From Planctomycetota bacterium (GTDB taxonomy: Bacteria; Planctomycetota; UBA1135; GCA-002748355), in assembly GCA_020638795.1 (NCBI GenBank), contig JACKHW010000014.1, forward strand, positions 1 to 62,924: 62,924 bases of DNA, read 5' to 3'. The notes under the pieces were generated by a model. The model ran no database searches. It was given only the letters and a program-made list of their open reading frames with translations, and was not told the DNA's origin. The translations under genes were made by a program, and so were the position numbers. Shown piece after piece: positions 36,574-44,216 of the stretch; position 1 is the first letter of the stretch, and each line of letters starts with the position of its first letter.

Positions 36574-36646
36574 TGTTCAAGACCTCGCACGAAGCTAGGC
36601 GGCTCCGCGCGTGCGCGGAATCTCGCCCGGCCTTCCAGCCGAGGGA

Positions 36647-38554
36647 TCAGCGCAGGACGTTGGTGAACTCGCCGCCGAGGATCGTGACGTCGAAGTGCAG
36701 CGACTGGAGCGCAACACCCGAGTTCGGGGGGAACGCGAACCCGTAGTTCAGCTCCCCGATGCCCGGTAGGAGCACCGGACCGACGACGAATCCGGTCGTC
36801 AGGTCGAGTTCGAGGAAGCCGCCGAAGGGCGGGATCGCGAGGCCGGACGTCGTGTTCGTAGACAGGATCAGGATCGCGAAGTCGCCGTTCTTGCCCAGAC
36901 CACGCAGCAAATTCGTCGTCTTCGCGCGGAACATCGGAGCATTGATCGTCAGATCGAAGGTCCCGCTATCGCCGGCGTATTCTTTCACGATCGCGTGGAA
37001 GTTGCCCTTCGCGAGACGGCCATCGACTTCGGCACCGGCATTCCCGAACCAAGAATCGTCGTTGTATCCCCACGAGAGCCCGGTCGCTGCGTCCACGATG
37101 CCGATCTGTGCGTCCGGCAGCGTGTTCTCGTTGACCTGGAATTCGAGACCGGCCGGCGTTCCCACCTCGACGAGGAACGTCGTGTGCGTGTCGATCGCCG
37201 GAAGCGAACCACCGATGGTCGTGCCGGGATACGTCTTGGTCGCCGCCGCAGCCCCGCACGTGGACGCGATGGTGTAATCGCCGTAGTCCCAATACCCCGT
37301 CGAGGCCGCGTAGTAGGTTCCCGCGGGAAGGGTACCACCGCAGATCGATCCCACGAAGTTGTAGTCGTCGTCGGACTCGGTGATTTCGTTGCACTCGCGG
37401 TCGTAGACGAACAGGTACGGATCGCCGATCGGCTGCGCGGTGCCTCGCGGCATCACGGTCAGCGTCAAGTCTTGCGTGGGGCTGACCACGACGCGGTACG
37501 CATCGAAGTCTTCTTGCCCACCGGGAATCGTGCCACTGACGGAAGCGTTGCACGAGAGAACCGGCACGGCTCCCGCCGTGAAACTCGTCGTCAACGCGAC
37601 GGGGCCCGTGTTGCCGTACGTCGTGAGCATCACGTAGTACGTGCCGACCGGCAATCGCGCCTTGAGCCCCGCATCGTAGTTGGCCGAAGTCGAAGCATCG
37701 TCGACGTCGAACATATAGGAGAGCTTGCTCGAGTGCAGAACGAGGATGCTGTCGATGTTGGCGCCGCCGTTGATCGTGATGTGGAACGTGCCATCGGAGG
37801 GAAGCACGAACTTGAACATCGACAATGCCGGCGACAGCGTCGGGTTGATCGAACCGGAGAGCGGCAGCGCCGTGATCGTCTTGATCGCGAACGCCGCATT
37901 GATCACGTACGATCCGGTGCCGACACCTTCGGCAACGATGTAGTAGGTGCCTGCCGGAACGTCGAGCACGAGCGTCGCGGGTGTCGTCGTCGTGCTCTCG
38001 CCGAAGTAGATGAGATGTCCGCGCTCGTTGAAGAGCGCGAAATCGCCACGCTGCAGCGGCGTCGAACCTTGGCCCTGCATCGTGATCGTGACCATGCCGT
38101 CGGTCACGGTCTTGAACTTGAAGCTGTCGATCTCGCCAGTGGCTCCGATCGCACCCGTGAATTGGATCCCTGCAGGAGTGAGCGCGACACCGTCGTCGGC
38201 GAAGCCGATCGAGCCGTTGTATTCACGCTCGGGCACGGCCACGACGAGTGGCGACACGATGGGATCGAGCGCTTTCGTCGCGCGCACGCGTTGCGCGAAG
38301 CGCATGCTCCGCCCACCGAGAACGACATCCGTCCACGCGGCCTTCGCGCGGTGCCGGTCCGCGTTCGATTTCAGCACGCCGTCGGCTGCGGCGCGTTCGA
38401 GGAACTTGTGGGCGGACAATCCCGACGTGTCGGACCACGTCTTGTGGATGTAGGAGCGGTAGTCGAAGGTTTGCGCCGACAACGTCGTCGTCAGCAATCC
38501 GAGGGAGCAAGAAAGCGCGACGGTACGCGCGATACGAGAATGGCAGCTCGTCAA
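36647..38554 (-). CDS. secreted protein with PPC-type domains and a C-terminal sorting-like domain
   Basis: The 635-residue protein has a signal peptide ending LSAQ. It carries at least three bacterial pre-peptidase C-terminal (PPC) type beta-sandwiches, recognisable by repeated VPAGTYYIVAEG, LPVGTYYVMLTT and LPAGTYYAASTG strands. No catalytic domain is evident. The last 60 residues (GFAFPPNSGVALQSLHFDV to FTNVLR) resemble the end of the PhoX-like protein at 24897-26663. I take the start as TTG 38552-38554 because GAGG lies nine bases upstream and the signal peptide follows directly. Confidence 0.75.
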   Translation of the reverse strand: MTSCHSRIARTVALSCSLGLLTTTLSAQTFDYRSYIHKTWSDTSGLSAHKFLERAAADGVLKSNADRHRAKAAWTDVVLGGRSMRFAQRVRATKALDPIVSPLVVAVPEREYNGSIGFADDGVALTPAGIQFTGAIGATGEIDSFKFKTVTDGMVTITMQGQGSTPLQRGDFALFNERGHLIYFGESTTTTPATLVLDVPAGTYYIVAEGVGTGSYVINAAFAIKTITALPLSGSINPTLSPALSMFKFVLPSDGTFHITINGGANIDSILVLHSSKLSYMFDVDDASTSANYDAGLKARLPVGTYYVMLTTYGNTGPVALTTSFTAGAVPVLSCNASVSGTIPGGQEDFDAYRVVVSPTQDLTLTVMPRGTAQPIGDPYLFVYDRECNEITESDDDYNFVGSICGGTLPAGTYYAASTGYWDYGDYTIASTCGAAAATKTYPGTTIGGSLPAIDTHTTFLVEVGTPAGLEFQVNENTLPDAQIGIVDAATGLSWGYNDDSWFGNAGAEVDGRLAKGNFHAIVKEYAGDSGTFDLTINAPMFRAKTTNLLRGLGKNGDFAILILSTNTTSGLAIPPFGGFLELDLTTGFVVGPVLLPGIGELNYGFAFPPNSGVALQSLHFDVTILGGEFTNVLR

Positions 38555-38685
38555 GGGATCGATCCTCGTGATCGGAGAGCAGGAAACTCATGACGCGACG
38601 GCGCGGGCGAATGCGCCTCGATGCCGCCGCCATGCGAGAGTCTACCGGAGCAAGGTCCCTCGACGACGCGATCTCGTGCGGCGCT

Positions 38686-40209
38686 TCAGCTCTCCGTAGC
38701 GCGTTCGACGTCCGCGCCGAGACGCGCGAGCTTGCGATCGAGCGCTTCGTATCCGCGATCGAGATGGTACACGCGGCGCACTTCGCTCCGTCCTTCGGCC
38801 ACCAAACCGGCGAGGACCAACGCTGCCGAAGCCCGCAGGTCCGACGCCATCATCGCGGCACCACGGAGGCGACGCTGACCATGAACGATCGCGGTCGGAC
38901 CTTCACGGTGGATCTTGGCCCCGAGACGCGCGAGCTCGGCGCAATGGATGAAGCGCTCCGGATACACCTTCTCCGTGATGACCGAGACGCCCTCGGCGAT
39001 GCACATCGTCGCGAGGATCTGCGCTTGCAGGTCGGTCGGAAACCCAGGGTACGGCAACGTGGCGACATCGACGGCATCGAGCCGATCCCACGGCAGCGTT
39101 CGGATGAACGGGACGTGCTCGGTCGCTACCGCGCCACCGTCATCACCACGGCTTCCCGGATCGCCTTCGCCATCTGCGGCACCCGAAGAACCGGGTAGGG
39201 CAACTCGATCCGCCATGAGCGATCCCTGTCGTTCGTCGAGATCTCCAGCGACGCGATCCGCGGTTCTGGTCTTGCCGGCCCCCTTCGCTGCCGGACGGAT
39301 TCGCGGTGCGGCGTGCGCATCGAGTTCGCGCAAGCCATCGACCACGCGGCGGTTGAGCGGCAACTCGCGCGTTCCGAGTTCGAGCGAAACCCCAGCCGCA
39401 CGCAAGCGGTCGAGAAACGCCGAAAGATCCTCAGGACGAGCGCCGAGGACCTCGACCTCGCCCCGCGTGATGACGCCCGCACAGAGCAGAGTGCCGGCCT
39501 CGATGCGGTCGGGAATGATCCGGTAACGACAACCATGGAGCGCAGCGACTCCACGAACGACGAGCCGATGGCTCCCGATGCCACGGATGTCCGCACCGCA
39601 CGCGTTGAGGAAGTGACAGAGATCGGCGACCTCAGGCTCCTGAGCGGCCGCGTCGATGACGGTATCCCCAGAACCGAGAACCGCCGCCATCACGACGTTG
39701 GCAGTGCCGAGGACGGTGCTGCCGAAATTGCCGCCGAGGAAGACGTTGCCGCCCTGCACCCGGCCGGTCGCATGCACGTGGCCATCTCCGAGTTCGAGCT
39801 GCGCGCCGATCGCGCCAAGGCCCTTGAGATGCAGGTCGACCGGGCGGTGCCCGAAAACGCATCCGCCGGGATAACTGACGATGGCGCGGCCGCGCTTGGC
39901 CCAGAGCGGACCGAGCAGGCAGAAGCTCGCGCGCATCGTCCGCACGAGGTGATACGGCGCGCGCACTTCGTGATCGTCCTGCACCTCGAGTAGGAGGCTG
40001 TCGTCCGCCTGTCGCGTCCATGCGACGCCGAGGTTCTCGAGCAACTGGAGCATGCTGTCGACGTCCCGCAAGTGCGGAACACCGTCCAGGATCACGGGAC
40101 CGTCGATGAGCAAGCAAGCCGCGAGAATCGGCAGGCTCGCGTTCTTCGACCCGGAGACGGAGACACTGCCCGAAAGTGTGGCGCCGCCACGAATGCGGAT
40201 CATTTCCAT
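38686..40209 (-). CDS. murA: UDP-N-acetylglucosamine 1-carboxyvinyltransferase with an insertion
   Basis: MurA transfers enolpyruvate from PEP to UDP-GlcNAc, the first committed step of peptidoglycan synthesis. The catalytic Cys117 is in GGCVFGHRPVDLHLKGL, so the fosfomycin-sensitive Cys type is present. The C-terminal part has LPYPGFPTDLQAQ and MASDLRASAALVLAGL. At about 285-368 there is an insertion rich in Ala, Gly, Arg and Asp, absent from normal MurA, which makes the enzyme 507 residues long. GGAGG lies six bases before ATG 40207-40209. A murA gene argues that this lineage makes peptidoglycan. Confidence 0.95.
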   Translation of the reverse strand: MEMIRIRGGATLSGSVSVSGSKNASLPILAACLLIDGPVILDGVPHLRDVDSMLQLLENLGVAWTRQADDSLLLEVQDDHEVRAPYHLVRTMRASFCLLGPLWAKRGRAIVSYPGGCVFGHRPVDLHLKGLGAIGAQLELGDGHVHATGRVQGGNVFLGGNFGSTVLGTANVVMAAVLGSGDTVIDAAAQEPEVADLCHFLNACGADIRGIGSHRLVVRGVAALHGCRYRIIPDRIEAGTLLCAGVITRGEVEVLGARPEDLSAFLDRLRAAGVSLELGTRELPLNRRVVDGLRELDAHAAPRIRPAAKGAGKTRTADRVAGDLDERQGSLMADRVALPGSSGAADGEGDPGSRGDDGGAVATEHVPFIRTLPWDRLDAVDVATLPYPGFPTDLQAQILATMCIAEGVSVITEKVYPERFIHCAELARLGAKIHREGPTAIVHGQRRLRGAAMMASDLRASAALVLAGLVAEGRSEVRRVYHLDRGYEALDRKLARLGADVERATES

Positions 40210-40507
40210 CTGGCCCCTCCCAGTCCTGCCGACCAGGTCGCGCCCGGCCGCGCGGCACGGCCCCCCGGATCTTCGAGACCGGATCGTCGAGACCTGCCGC
40301 AATGCGTGTCGGAACGTCCCGCCCAGGACGTCCGCGACCGGGAGCCTAGCAGGTCTGCATGCTCGGGCAAGGACCATGACATCGGGTGTATCCCGCGCAT
40401 CGACAGGCGTCGCGCAACCCTGGATTGTCCAAAACCGAACGAGCCGCGCCCCGGCCCCACCGTAGGGTCGCGAGCGAGCTACTAACCCCATCGAACGGAC
40501 GGTCTCC
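40210..40507. other. 298-base divergent gap between murA and the YVTN gene
   Basis: This is the longest gene-free stretch in the window. It must hold the promoters of both flanking genes. I see no clear -35/-10 pair, tRNA or strong hairpin in it; the murA end carries the GGAGG ribosome binding site. Confidence 0.6.
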
Positions 40508-41566
40508 ATGAACACCCCAGCAACCCGCCGCGTGCTCCTCGGAGTGGCGCTCACCATCACGACGCTGACCTCGACACCGGCTCTGTCGGCGCAGCACTTC
40601 GCGCACGATCGCGGCAAGATCGTCGTTGCCAATCGTGGCTCGGGCGACTTGAGCGTCCTGAGTGCGCAGAGCGGTCGCGTCCTCCGTACCGTCGCGCTCC
40701 CGAAGAAGAACGACGTGGCTGGCGAACCCATGTACGTGTCGAGCGCCGGGCGTGAGGTCCTCGTCGGAGACCGACAACACGACCGGGTCGTGCGCTTCGA
40801 TGCGCGCACCTTCCGCGTCCTCGGCGACTATCCGGCGGGCAAGGGCGTCTTCCACCAGTGGACCGACGGACACCGGCTGTGGGTCAACAACGACGTCGAC
40901 AACACGACGACCGTCATCGACCTGCATCGACATCGCGTGCTGCACACGATCGCCATGCCGCAAGACCTCGTCAATGACGGCTACAAGAACCACGACGTCT
41001 TCACGGCCTACGGCTTCGCCTGGATTTCGATGATCAAGAGCAACGCGGACGGATACGTGATCCTCTACTCGGGTCGCACCTTCCAGCCGATCCGTCGCGC
41101 GAAGGTCGGCGGCGATCCACACCTGTGGTTCGACCCATGGACGACGACGCTCATCGTGCCCTCGCAAGACGCGGGGCGCGTGGACTCCTTGGATCCGCTG
41201 GCGCTCACCAAGAAGTCGTCGCTCGACATCCCTGGCGCCCATGGCATCTACTCACCTCACTTTTCGCGCGCACTCTACGTGACGAACATCACGGGAAGTG
41301 GCCAGGACGACCTCTACAACGTGAGACTCGGATTCTGGCGCGCGGATCCGAAGGTGGTCTCGAAAGCGAGCACCGGGTCGAACGTCGCCCACAACATCAC
41401 GGCGAACTCGTGGGGCACACGCGTCTTTGTCTCGCACTCGGGTGGCACGTCCAAAACCGTGAGCATCCACGCGCCACAAGGCCCGTTCTGGGCGCCGACG
41501 GGTACCAAGCTGATCGGCACCGTCGACGTCGGTCTCAATCCGTTCGGTCTGGCGTACGTGCGCTGA
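40508..41566 (+). CDS. secreted YVTN-type beta-propeller protein
   Basis: The 352-residue protein has a signal peptide (ALSAQ end) and seven-bladed propeller repeats: KIVVANRGSGDLSVLSAQSGRVLRT, REVLVGDRQHDRVVRFDART and RLWVNNDVDNTTTVIDLHRHRVL. These match the YVTN/40-residue repeat family of surface or periplasmic binding proteins. Function is unknown. Its 3' end overlaps the 3' end of the opposite amidase gene by 32 bases. Confidence 0.8.
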   Translation: MNTPATRRVLLGVALTITTLTSTPALSAQHFAHDRGKIVVANRGSGDLSVLSAQSGRVLRTVALPKKNDVAGEPMYVSSAGREVLVGDRQHDRVVRFDARTFRVLGDYPAGKGVFHQWTDGHRLWVNNDVDNTTTVIDLHRHRVLHTIAMPQDLVNDGYKNHDVFTAYGFAWISMIKSNADGYVILYSGRTFQPIRRAKVGGDPHLWFDPWTTTLIVPSQDAGRVDSLDPLALTKKSSLDIPGAHGIYSPHFSRALYVTNITGSGQDDLYNVRLGFWRADPKVVSKASTGSNVAHNITANSWGTRVFVSHSGGTSKTVSIHAPQGPFWAPTGTKLIGTVDVGLNPFGLAYVR

Positions 41567-42578
41567 GTTCGCGCGCGCGCTTCAGGACGCGCTCCCAATC
41601 GAAGGCTGGACCGGGATCGGTCTTGTTCTTCTGCACGTGGAAATGGCCGAGCACGCCTTCGTACGCGTCGAACCGATCCTCGTCGAGCACCTTGCTCACG
41701 ACCTGACCGTCCGGCTCACGCGGAGCATCGAGCGCGATGCGCGGCAACGCCCCATGGAGTGCCGCGACGAGGTGTGCGAGTGCTTCGTACTGCTCATCGG
41801 TGAAGTCGAACTGGTAGAGCCGTTGTCCTTGCACGATGCCTTCGATCGGCTCGGGCCGCGCGGGTCGCGCTACGAAATCCGCGGTGCGAACGCCGGTCGT
41901 TTTCATCCACTTCGGAAAACGCACCCGCGGCCCCTTCCCGGCCGGAACATCCTTTTCGTTGCGGTCGTACCACTCGACTAGGACGCGGTGCTCCGGCTTC
42001 GGGTAGGCACCGATGTGCGCGATTTCGACGCCGACCGATCGATCGTTGGCCTTGGTGCCGTGCCACGCTCGCTCCTTGAGGTCGAGCGTTTGGTAGATCG
42101 TCCCGTCCACGTCGAGCATGAAGTGCACGGACAGTCCGCGCCGGTCGTGAAGGACCTTGAAGCACTGTCTCGACGTCCCACAGACGTCGTAGTGCACGAC
42201 GAACTGGTCGACCCGATCTCGGAGTTCGGCGAGTGACCAACCGCGATCCGTGATGCGCTTCGCGACGTCCTCGGGCACGCCCTTGCGGATCCCGTGCCGC
42301 GCACCCTTCGGCTGACTCTTGGGGTCGCCGGGTTCGTCGGGGAAGCGCAGCTCTTGCCGATACGCGTCGTACGCACCCGGCTCGTCCCAGAGCACGACAC
42401 GCGTTCCGGTATGGAAGAGCTGTCCCGCGACCGAGATCTCGTCGCCGCGCCGCGACTCGACTGGCGGGAGTGGCGGTTCTCCTGGTTCTGCGACGCCGGT
42501 CGGTACACGGTCCGGAGAAGTCGCACACGATGCGAGTGCGCAAGCAACCGCCAAGCACGATCGGAACACACCCGTCAT
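41535..42578 (-). CDS. N-acetylmuramoyl-L-alanine amidase lipoprotein
   Basis: The 347-residue protein has a lipobox LASC near residue 18. It belongs to the Amidase_2 (AmiD/T7 lysozyme-like) family: the zinc ligands are in FVVHYDVC, and GHFHVQKNKTDPGPAFDW with the conserved Lys and Asp is near the C-terminus, with AWHGTK in the middle. It cleaves the stem peptide from murein and would act in the periplasm, anchored to a membrane. ATGA couples it to the upstream lipoprotein gene. Confidence 0.9.
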   Translation of the reverse strand: MTGVFRSCLAVACALASCATSPDRVPTGVAEPGEPPLPPVESRRGDEISVAGQLFHTGTRVVLWDEPGAYDAYRQELRFPDEPGDPKSQPKGARHGIRKGVPEDVAKRITDRGWSLAELRDRVDQFVVHYDVCGTSRQCFKVLHDRRGLSVHFMLDVDGTIYQTLDLKERAWHGTKANDRSVGVEIAHIGAYPKPEHRVLVEWYDRNEKDVPAGKGPRVRFPKWMKTTGVRTADFVARPARPEPIEGIVQGQRLYQFDFTDEQYEALAHLVAALHGALPRIALDAPREPDGQVVSKVLDEDRFDAYEGVLGHFHVQKNKTDPGPAFDWERVLKRARELSARTPDRTD

Positions 42579-43117
42579 TTCGCAACGAGGCTGACGGTAA
42601 CGAGCTGCACGTACTCGGCATCCTTCGACTCACGGCTGTGCAGCTCGAAGCGGTAGTCGCCCGCCTCGAGGCTACCGAGCTGGAACCGGAGCTGCGTCGG
42701 TTCCATGACCGTGAGGGACGCCCCCTCCGGTGGTAGCGCGGTCATGCGTGCAACGATGACGCCGTCCTTCGGAGCGTCGATGCGATCGATCGAGTTCTTG
42801 TATCCCGGCGAAGGCATGTCGCGCGTCAGCACGAGATCGAACTGTACCGGATTCGACTCCTTCGTTTCGATGAGGATCGAGTGACACGGGAAGTCCGGCT
42901 CTGCATTTTTCACTTCGACGTTCGTGGCCATGGCTTTCGTGGTCTCGTTCGAGTCCCCTTTCTTCGTTCCGTCTTTGGAATTCGTCGCGTCACCCTTCTG
43001 CGCGCCAGCCCCGGCATTTCCCCGCTCATCGGTCGAGCACGCGGTCATCAGGCCCATCGACATTGCCAGCATTGCGCTGACGAAGACACGAACACACGGC
43101 TTGGTCGAGTACGTCAT
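42575..43117 (-). CDS. lipoprotein, unknown function, paired with the amidase
   Basis: The 180-residue protein has a signal peptide with lipobox MTAC, then a low-complexity linker rich in Gly, Ala, Asn, Lys and Thr (residues 28-65), and a beta-sandwich-like domain (FDLVLTRDMPSPGYKNSIDRI, LRFQLGSLEAGDYRFELHS). It is not recognised. It is the first gene of a two-gene unit with the amidase and may help localise or regulate it. Confidence 0.7.
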   Translation of the reverse strand: MTYSTKPCVRVFVSAMLAMSMGLMTACSTDERGNAGAGAQKGDATNSKDGTKKGDSNETTKAMATNVEVKNAEPDFPCHSILIETKESNPVQFDLVLTRDMPSPGYKNSIDRIDAPKDGVIVARMTALPPEGASLTVMEPTQLRFQLGSLEAGDYRFELHSRESKDAEYVQLVTVSLVAK

Positions 43118-43124
43118 TGCGGTG

Positions 43125-43130
43125 ACGATA
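43125..43130 (-). promoter_or_regulatory. -10-like TATCGT before the lipoprotein gene
   Basis: TATCGT ends seven bases before the ATG at 43117, without a Shine-Dalgarno sequence. Confidence 0.4.
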
Positions 43131-43142
43131 ACACTCCGCGCG

Positions 43143-43165
43143 AAGAACCTGTCCCGCAGGTTTTT
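43143..43165. terminator. hairpin between the RluA-type gene and the lipoprotein gene
   Basis: AAGAACCTG and CAGGTTTTT pair over nine positions (one G-U) around a five-base loop, 40 bases after the pseudouridine synthase stop. The T run lies on the plus strand; on the minus strand the U tract is weak. Confidence 0.4.
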
Positions 43166-43204
43166 TCGTGACCGCTCGCGACGGCGTCCGTGATCGCGGG
43201 CGGG

Positions 43205-44194
43205 TCACGCGCGCGGCAATCGCAACTCCAAGGACTCCGCGACTTCGCGAAACTCGGCCGGTGGATCCATGCGCAGGCGCATCGCCTCGTGCGTCACCGG
43301 GTGCTCGAAGTCGAGTCGACCGGCATGCAGCCAGAATCCCGCGCTCGGTGCCGCTTCGAGTCGACCGCCGCCGTAGCGCGTGTCGCCGATCAACGGTGCG
43401 CGAATCGCCGCCAGGTGAACGCGAATCTGATGCGTCCGCCCGGTCGCGATCTCGACCGACAGCAGCGCATGACCACGACTCGATGCGAGGGTGCGAAACT
43501 GTGTCCGAGCCTCGAGCGCGTTCTCGTCCGTCGGGTCCTCGGAGATCGCCATCTTCGCGCCGCGTGGATCGTCGACGCGCACCAAGCTCTTGTCGATCAC
43601 GCCGTGGTGTTGCCTTGGAACGCCACGCGTGAGCGCGAGATAACGCTTGCGCACGCGTCCCTCACGAAACGCCTCATGAAGCGCGCGCAGCGCTTCTGCG
43701 GTCTTGCCGATCAAGAGGATCCCCGACGTCTCGCGATCGAGACGGTGCGCTGGCGCAGGGCGGAAGGTCCTCGCGCTGCTCGCACCGAAGAGTGACGGGA
43801 GACGATCGACCAGGGACGAGTCCTGCCCCGTGCCGCCGTGCACCGCGAGCCCGCGTGGTTTGAGAACCGCTGCCAAGTGCTCGTCCTCGAACAGCACGTC
43901 GATGCGATACGTGCGACCACCACGATTGCGTTTCGGCGCCGAACCTCGCCGTCGCGAGAGGTCGCGCAGATCCTCCGCATCCTTGTCGATCTCGACGACA
44001 TCCCCGATCTCGAGTCGCGTCGACGCCGCAGCTGCCGCGCCGTTGACGCGGACGCGCTTCTTCCGGATCAGCTTGAACACGTGTCCGAGCGTCGCGCCGG
44101 GCAGGAGTTTGCGCAGGTAGCGATCGAGGCGCTGACCCGCGTCATCGGGAGGAACGTCGTAGGTGCGGCTCACCGCGCAGACTCTAATCGACAT
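43205..44194 (-). CDS. RluA-family pseudouridine synthase
   Basis: The 329-residue protein has an S4 RNA-binding domain at about 16-70 (RLDRYLRKLLPGATLGHVFKLI). The catalytic domain carries the nucleophile Asp153 in HRLDRETSG and the motif TGRTHQIRVHL. It isomerises uridines in 23S rRNA; which site (RluC or RluD type) cannot be told. The start codon is 22 bases from that of the divergent gene; a GTG seven codons later is an alternative. Confidence 0.93.
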   Translation of the reverse strand: MSIRVCAVSRTYDVPPDDAGQRLDRYLRKLLPGATLGHVFKLIRKKRVRVNGAAAAASTRLEIGDVVEIDKDAEDLRDLSRRRGSAPKRNRGGRTYRIDVLFEDEHLAAVLKPRGLAVHGGTGQDSSLVDRLPSLFGASSARTFRPAPAHRLDRETSGILLIGKTAEALRALHEAFREGRVRKRYLALTRGVPRQHHGVIDKSLVRVDDPRGAKMAISEDPTDENALEARTQFRTLASSRGHALLSVEIATGRTHQIRVHLAAIRAPLIGDTRYGGGRLEAAPSAGFWLHAGRLDFEHPVTHEAMRLRMDPPAEFREVAESLELRLPRA

Positions 44195-44200
44195 GGCTGT

Positions 44201-44210
44201 CGTATACGAT
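44201..44210. promoter_or_regulatory. shared divergent promoter with palindrome CGTATACG
   Basis: Only 22 bases separate the two start codons. The palindrome CGTATACG (44201-44208) gives TATACG six bases before the leftward ATG and TACGAT six bases before the rightward ATG. Both transcripts would be leaderless and their -35 regions would lie in the opposite genes. Confidence 0.5.
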
Positions 44211-44216
44211 CGTGTC

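Noticed and set aside
36995..38593. Arg-rich plus-strand frame opposite the PPC protein
   Set aside because: Mirror frame of the beta-repeat protein; no motif.
40210..40507. Possible regulatory RNA in the murA-YVTN gap
   Set aside because: No stable hairpin with a T tract and no conserved motif recognised.
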